Notes under the pieces: model-generated
The model's database searches: none
Told to the model about the DNA's origin: nothing
What the model saw: the letters and a program-made list of their open reading frames with translations, nothing else
Program-made: the position numbers and the translations under genes
Assembly (NCBI RefSeq): GCF_028657195.3
Contig: NZ_JANCPR020000042.1
Location: forward strand, 1-64,000
Direction: 5' to 3'
Length of the DNA: 64,000 nucleotides
Source of the DNA: Streptomyces iconiensis
Lineage (GTDB): Bacteria > Actinomycetota > Actinomycetes > Streptomycetales > Streptomycetaceae
In this document: positions 59,079 through 64,000 of the stretch, in pieces
Numbering within the stretch: position 1 is the stretch's first letter
How the letters are laid out: each line of letters starts with the position of its first letter

Positions 59079-61829
<2,751 letters not shown>

Positions 61830-61969
61830 AGGTGCGGCTCCCTTGCGGCTTTGCTTCTGGGCAGGTGGCGGACCGCGCTGTCCGACCTTTCAAGGATAGG
61901 TCGGGCTGTGCGTGGTACAGCACTCAGTCCGAAGGGTGGGCGCTGACCCCTGAGCGGTCCGTACCCCTC

Positions 61970-62027
61970 TTGTTCCGTACGGGACGGCTGCCATACTTAC
62001 GACGCCGTAGGTTACGGAACCGTAGCC
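61970..62027 (+). promoter_or_regulatory. Desaturase promoter with near-palindrome TACGG-AA-CCGTA
   Basis: TTGTTC (61970-61975), a 16-base spacer and CATACT (61992-61997) resemble a promoter. A perfect inverted repeat at 62013-62024 (TACGGAACCGTA), extended almost symmetrically with GG..CC to 18 bases, follows the predicted start site. The TetR gene downstream of the desaturase is a natural candidate to bind it. Confidence 0.5.
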
Positions 62028-62053
62028 AACCATCGTTCCAATGAGGGACATCT

Positions 62054-63127
62054 ATGACGACAAGCCCCGACGTGCTCGACAGTTCGCCGAAGGCTGCCAC
62101 CACCGACGGCTCGGCCGCAGGCGCAGACACATCCGGAAACCCTCTCCCGTCCGCCACGCTGGGCGGTGAGCAGCGGCGGTCGGTTGAGCAGATCGCGCTG
62201 CTCGCGTTCATCGCCGTCCCGTTCATCGCGCTGGTCGCCGCGGTGCCGCTGGCGTGGGGCTGGGGTGTGAGCTGGCTGGATCTGGGTCTGCTGGTCGCGA
62301 TGTATTACATCGGCTGCCACGGCATCACCATCGGGTTCCACCGTTACTTCACGCACGGCGCCTTCAAGGCGAAGCGGCCGTTGCGCATCGCTTTGGCGAT
62401 CATGGGTTCCATGGCGGTCGAAGGACCCCTGGTGCGCTGGGTCGCCGACCACCGCAAGCACCACAAGTACTCCGACGCCGACGGCGACCCGCACTCGCCG
62501 TGGAAGTACGGGGAGACGGTCCCGGCCCTGATGAAGGGCCTGTGGTGGGCGCACATGGCGTGGATGTTCGACGAGGAGCAGACGCCGCAGCACAAGTACG
62601 CACCCGACCTGATCAAGGACTCGGCGCTGCGTGCCGTCTCGCGGCAGTTCGTGCTGTGGACGGTCATCTCGCTGTTGATCCCGCCGCTGGTCGGCGGCCT
62701 GGCGACCTGGTCGTGGCAGGGTGCGGCGACCGCGTTCTTCTGGGGCTCGCTGGTGCGGGTCGCCCTGCTGCACCATGTGACGTGGTCGATCAACTCGATC
62801 TGTCACGCCGTCGGCAAGCGCCCCTTCAAGTCCCGTGACAAGTCCGGGAACGTGTGGTGGCTCGCGGTCCTGTCCTGCGGCGAGTCGTGGCACAACCTGC
62901 ACCACGCGGACCCGACCTGTGCCCGGCACGGCGTCGAGCGCTGGCAGATCGACTCCAGCGCGCGCATCATCCGCTGGTTCGAGAAGGCCGGCTGGGCGTA
63001 CGACGTGCGCTGGCCCAAGCAGGACCGGCTGGACTCGCGCCGTTCCGACGGCGACACCCCGCGCCGCCCCGACGCCAAGGGACAGAAGGAATCCCGCCGC
63101 GAGAAGGAGCCGGCGCAGGCGGCATGA
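62054..63127 (+). CDS. Acyl-CoA (stearoyl) delta-9 fatty acid desaturase
   Basis: A 357-residue membrane-bound diiron desaturase. Three His boxes are seen: HRYFTH (about residue 97), HRKHHKY (about 134) and HNLHHAD (about 280), plus SICHAVG as an extra His. Hydrophobic segments lie near residues 50-80, 112-120 and 195-235. It makes unsaturated fatty acids for membrane fluidity. ATG at 62054 has GAGGGA upstream. Its C-terminus is Arg/Lys-rich. It is followed by a TetR regulator gene 43 bases away. Confidence 0.93.
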   Translation: MTTSPDVLDSSPKAATTDGSAAGADTSGNPLPSATLGGEQRRSVEQIALLAFIAVPFIALVAAVPLAWGWGVSWLDLGLLVAMYYIGCHGITIGFHRYFTHGAFKAKRPLRIALAIMGSMAVEGPLVRWVADHRKHHKYSDADGDPHSPWKYGETVPALMKGLWWAHMAWMFDEEQTPQHKYAPDLIKDSALRAVSRQFVLWTVISLLIPPLVGGLATWSWQGAATAFFWGSLVRVALLHHVTWSINSICHAVGKRPFKSRDKSGNVWWLAVLSCGESWHNLHHADPTCARHGVERWQIDSSARIIRWFEKAGWAYDVRWPKQDRLDSRRSDGDTPRRPDAKGQKESRREKEPAQAA

Positions 63128-63170
63128 TGCTGTTCTGCCAGTGAGACAAGAGGGAAGGGCCCCGGACCCC

Positions 63171-63854
63171 GTGCCGACCGACGAGAGCGCCTCCGCATTC
63201 AGTGCGGAGCCGCCCCCCGCCAGCAGCACCAAGAAGCGCACACGCCGCCGGATGACCGGCAAGGAACGCCGCGAGCAACTGCTGGACATCGGCCGCACCC
63301 TCTTCGCCGAACGCGGCTTCGAGGGCACCTCGGTGGAGGAGATCGCGCACAAGGCAGGGGTCTCCAAGCCCGTGGTCTACGAGCACTTCGGCGGCAAGGA
63401 AGGTCTCTACGCCGTGGTGGTCGACCGGGAGATGCGCCGTCTCCTCGACATGGTCACCGGCGCGCTCACCGGCGGCCACCCGCGTGAGCTGCTCGAACAG
63501 GCCGCGTTCGCCCTGCTCGACTACATCGAGCAGTACACGGACGGCTTCCGCATCCTCGTCCGTGACTCGCCCGTCGCCCAGTCGACGGGCACGTTCGCCT
63601 CGCTGATCTCCGACATCGCCACCCAGGTCGAGGACATCCTCGGCCGCGAGTTCAAGTCCCGCGGCTTCGACCCCAAGCTCTCCCCGCTCTACGCGCAGGC
63701 CCTGGTCGGCATGGTCGCCCTCACCGGCCAGTGGTGGCTCAACGTCCGCAAGCCGAAGAAGGCCGAGGTCGCCGCGCATCTCGTCAACCTCGCCTGGCAC
63801 GGCCTGGACGGCCTGGAGCAGAAGCCCCGCCTCATAGGACACCGCCGCAGCTGA
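63171..63854 (+). CDS. TetR-family transcriptional regulator
   Basis: A 227-residue TetR regulator: N-terminal disordered 30 residues, then TGKERREQLLDIGRTLFAERGFEGTSVEEIAHKAGVSKPVVYEHFGGKEGLYAVV (HTH, positions 25-80), and an alpha-helical ligand domain (EQAAFALLDYIEQYTDGFRIL..). Such genes behind desaturases often regulate fatty-acid desaturation. GTG at 63171 is chosen (GAGGGAAGG upstream); an in-frame GTG at 63141 is possible. Confidence 0.88.
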   Translation: MPTDESASAFSAEPPPASSTKKRTRRRMTGKERREQLLDIGRTLFAERGFEGTSVEEIAHKAGVSKPVVYEHFGGKEGLYAVVVDREMRRLLDMVTGALTGGHPRELLEQAAFALLDYIEQYTDGFRILVRDSPVAQSTGTFASLISDIATQVEDILGREFKSRGFDPKLSPLYAQALVGMVALTGQWWLNVRKPKKAEVAAHLVNLAWHGLDGLEQKPRLIGHRRS

Positions 63855-63950
63855 GCCCTCACCCCGCCGGTCACCCGATGTGATGACCGTCGCCGAATCC
63901 GGCGGCTACCGTGGAAGCGCAGGACGAGAATCCCGCCCATGGGAGGAACT

Positions 63951-64000
63951 ATGACCGCCGAGCCGCTCTCAGCGCACGAGCCGGACCCGGAGCCCAAGCC
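63951..64000 (+). CDS. Start of an unidentified gene, cut by the window end
   Basis: ATG at 63951 follows a strong Shine-Dalgarno (GGGAGGAAC). The first 16 codons (MTAEPLSAHEPDPEPK) run off the end of the window. The product cannot be identified. Confidence 0.6.
   Translation, partial: MTAEPLSAHEPDPEPK

Overview
The window is high-GC actinobacterial chromosome, most likely Streptomyces. Coding third positions are almost all G or C, GTG starts and 4-base start/stop overlaps are common, and the flanking gene sets (mazG, mfd, an LCP protein, SUKH/deaminase genes on one side; tRNA-Gln, glmU, prs, rplY, pth, ppc on the other) are typical of Streptomyces chromosomes.

Region 1 (1-29024) is mainly housekeeping and conserved accessory genes. 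It holds MazG, a SurA-like lipoprotein, a secreted HNH nuclease, an FMN reductase, a Ser/Thr kinase coupled to a membrane protein, a solitary N6-adenine methylase with its own HTH, two small exported or membrane proteins, mfd, and a FtsX/MacB-type ABC exporter. The exporter ATPase carries an in-frame 27-base palindromic insertion directly after the LSGGQ signature. A coiled-coil protein and an LCP glycopolymer transferase follow. Then comes a five-gene group (21288-27247) rich in polymorphic-toxin domains: a deaminase-like/SUKH-4 fusion, a WHH-nuclease/SMI1-KNR4 fusion, a lipoprotein, a YwqJ-type deaminase and a SUKH-3 protein. An orphan histidine kinase with an unusually long disordered linker ends the region.

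Region 2 (about 29325-53010) is a biosynthetic gene cluster, and the main discovery. It contains a class III lanthionine synthetase (LanKC) and, 80 bases downstream, a 28-residue precursor peptide (43792-43878) with a class III leader motif and a Ser/Cys C-terminus. Around these sits a complete-looking set of discrete fatty-acid/polyketide enzymes: two ketosynthases, an acyltransferase, an ACP, FabG- and FabI-type reductases, a PPTase-like protein and an acyl-AMP ligase. A GNAT acyltransferase, a ThDP enzyme, an aldehyde dehydrogenase, an agmatinase-family amidinohydrolase, a diiron oxygenase, a P450, two MFS exporters and an XRE-TPR regulator complete it. The best reading is a lipolanthine-like pathway: a nitrogen-bearing fatty acyl chain, built by type II enzymes, is joined by the GNAT protein to a short labionin-type peptide. 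No flavin cysteine decarboxylase (needed for avionin) and no dehydratase were seen. TCAA/TTGA dyads recur at five intergenic promoter regions and may be the cluster's regulatory box.

Region 3 (53164-64000) returns to the core genome. A LAGLIDADG-like protein abuts tRNA-Gln(TTG), followed by glmU, prs, rplY (ctc), pth, a membrane protein, ppc on the opposite strand, an acyl-CoA desaturase with a TetR regulator and a near-palindromic operator candidate, and the first codons of one more gene. The cluster therefore lies between conserved genes and ends one gene away from a tRNA.
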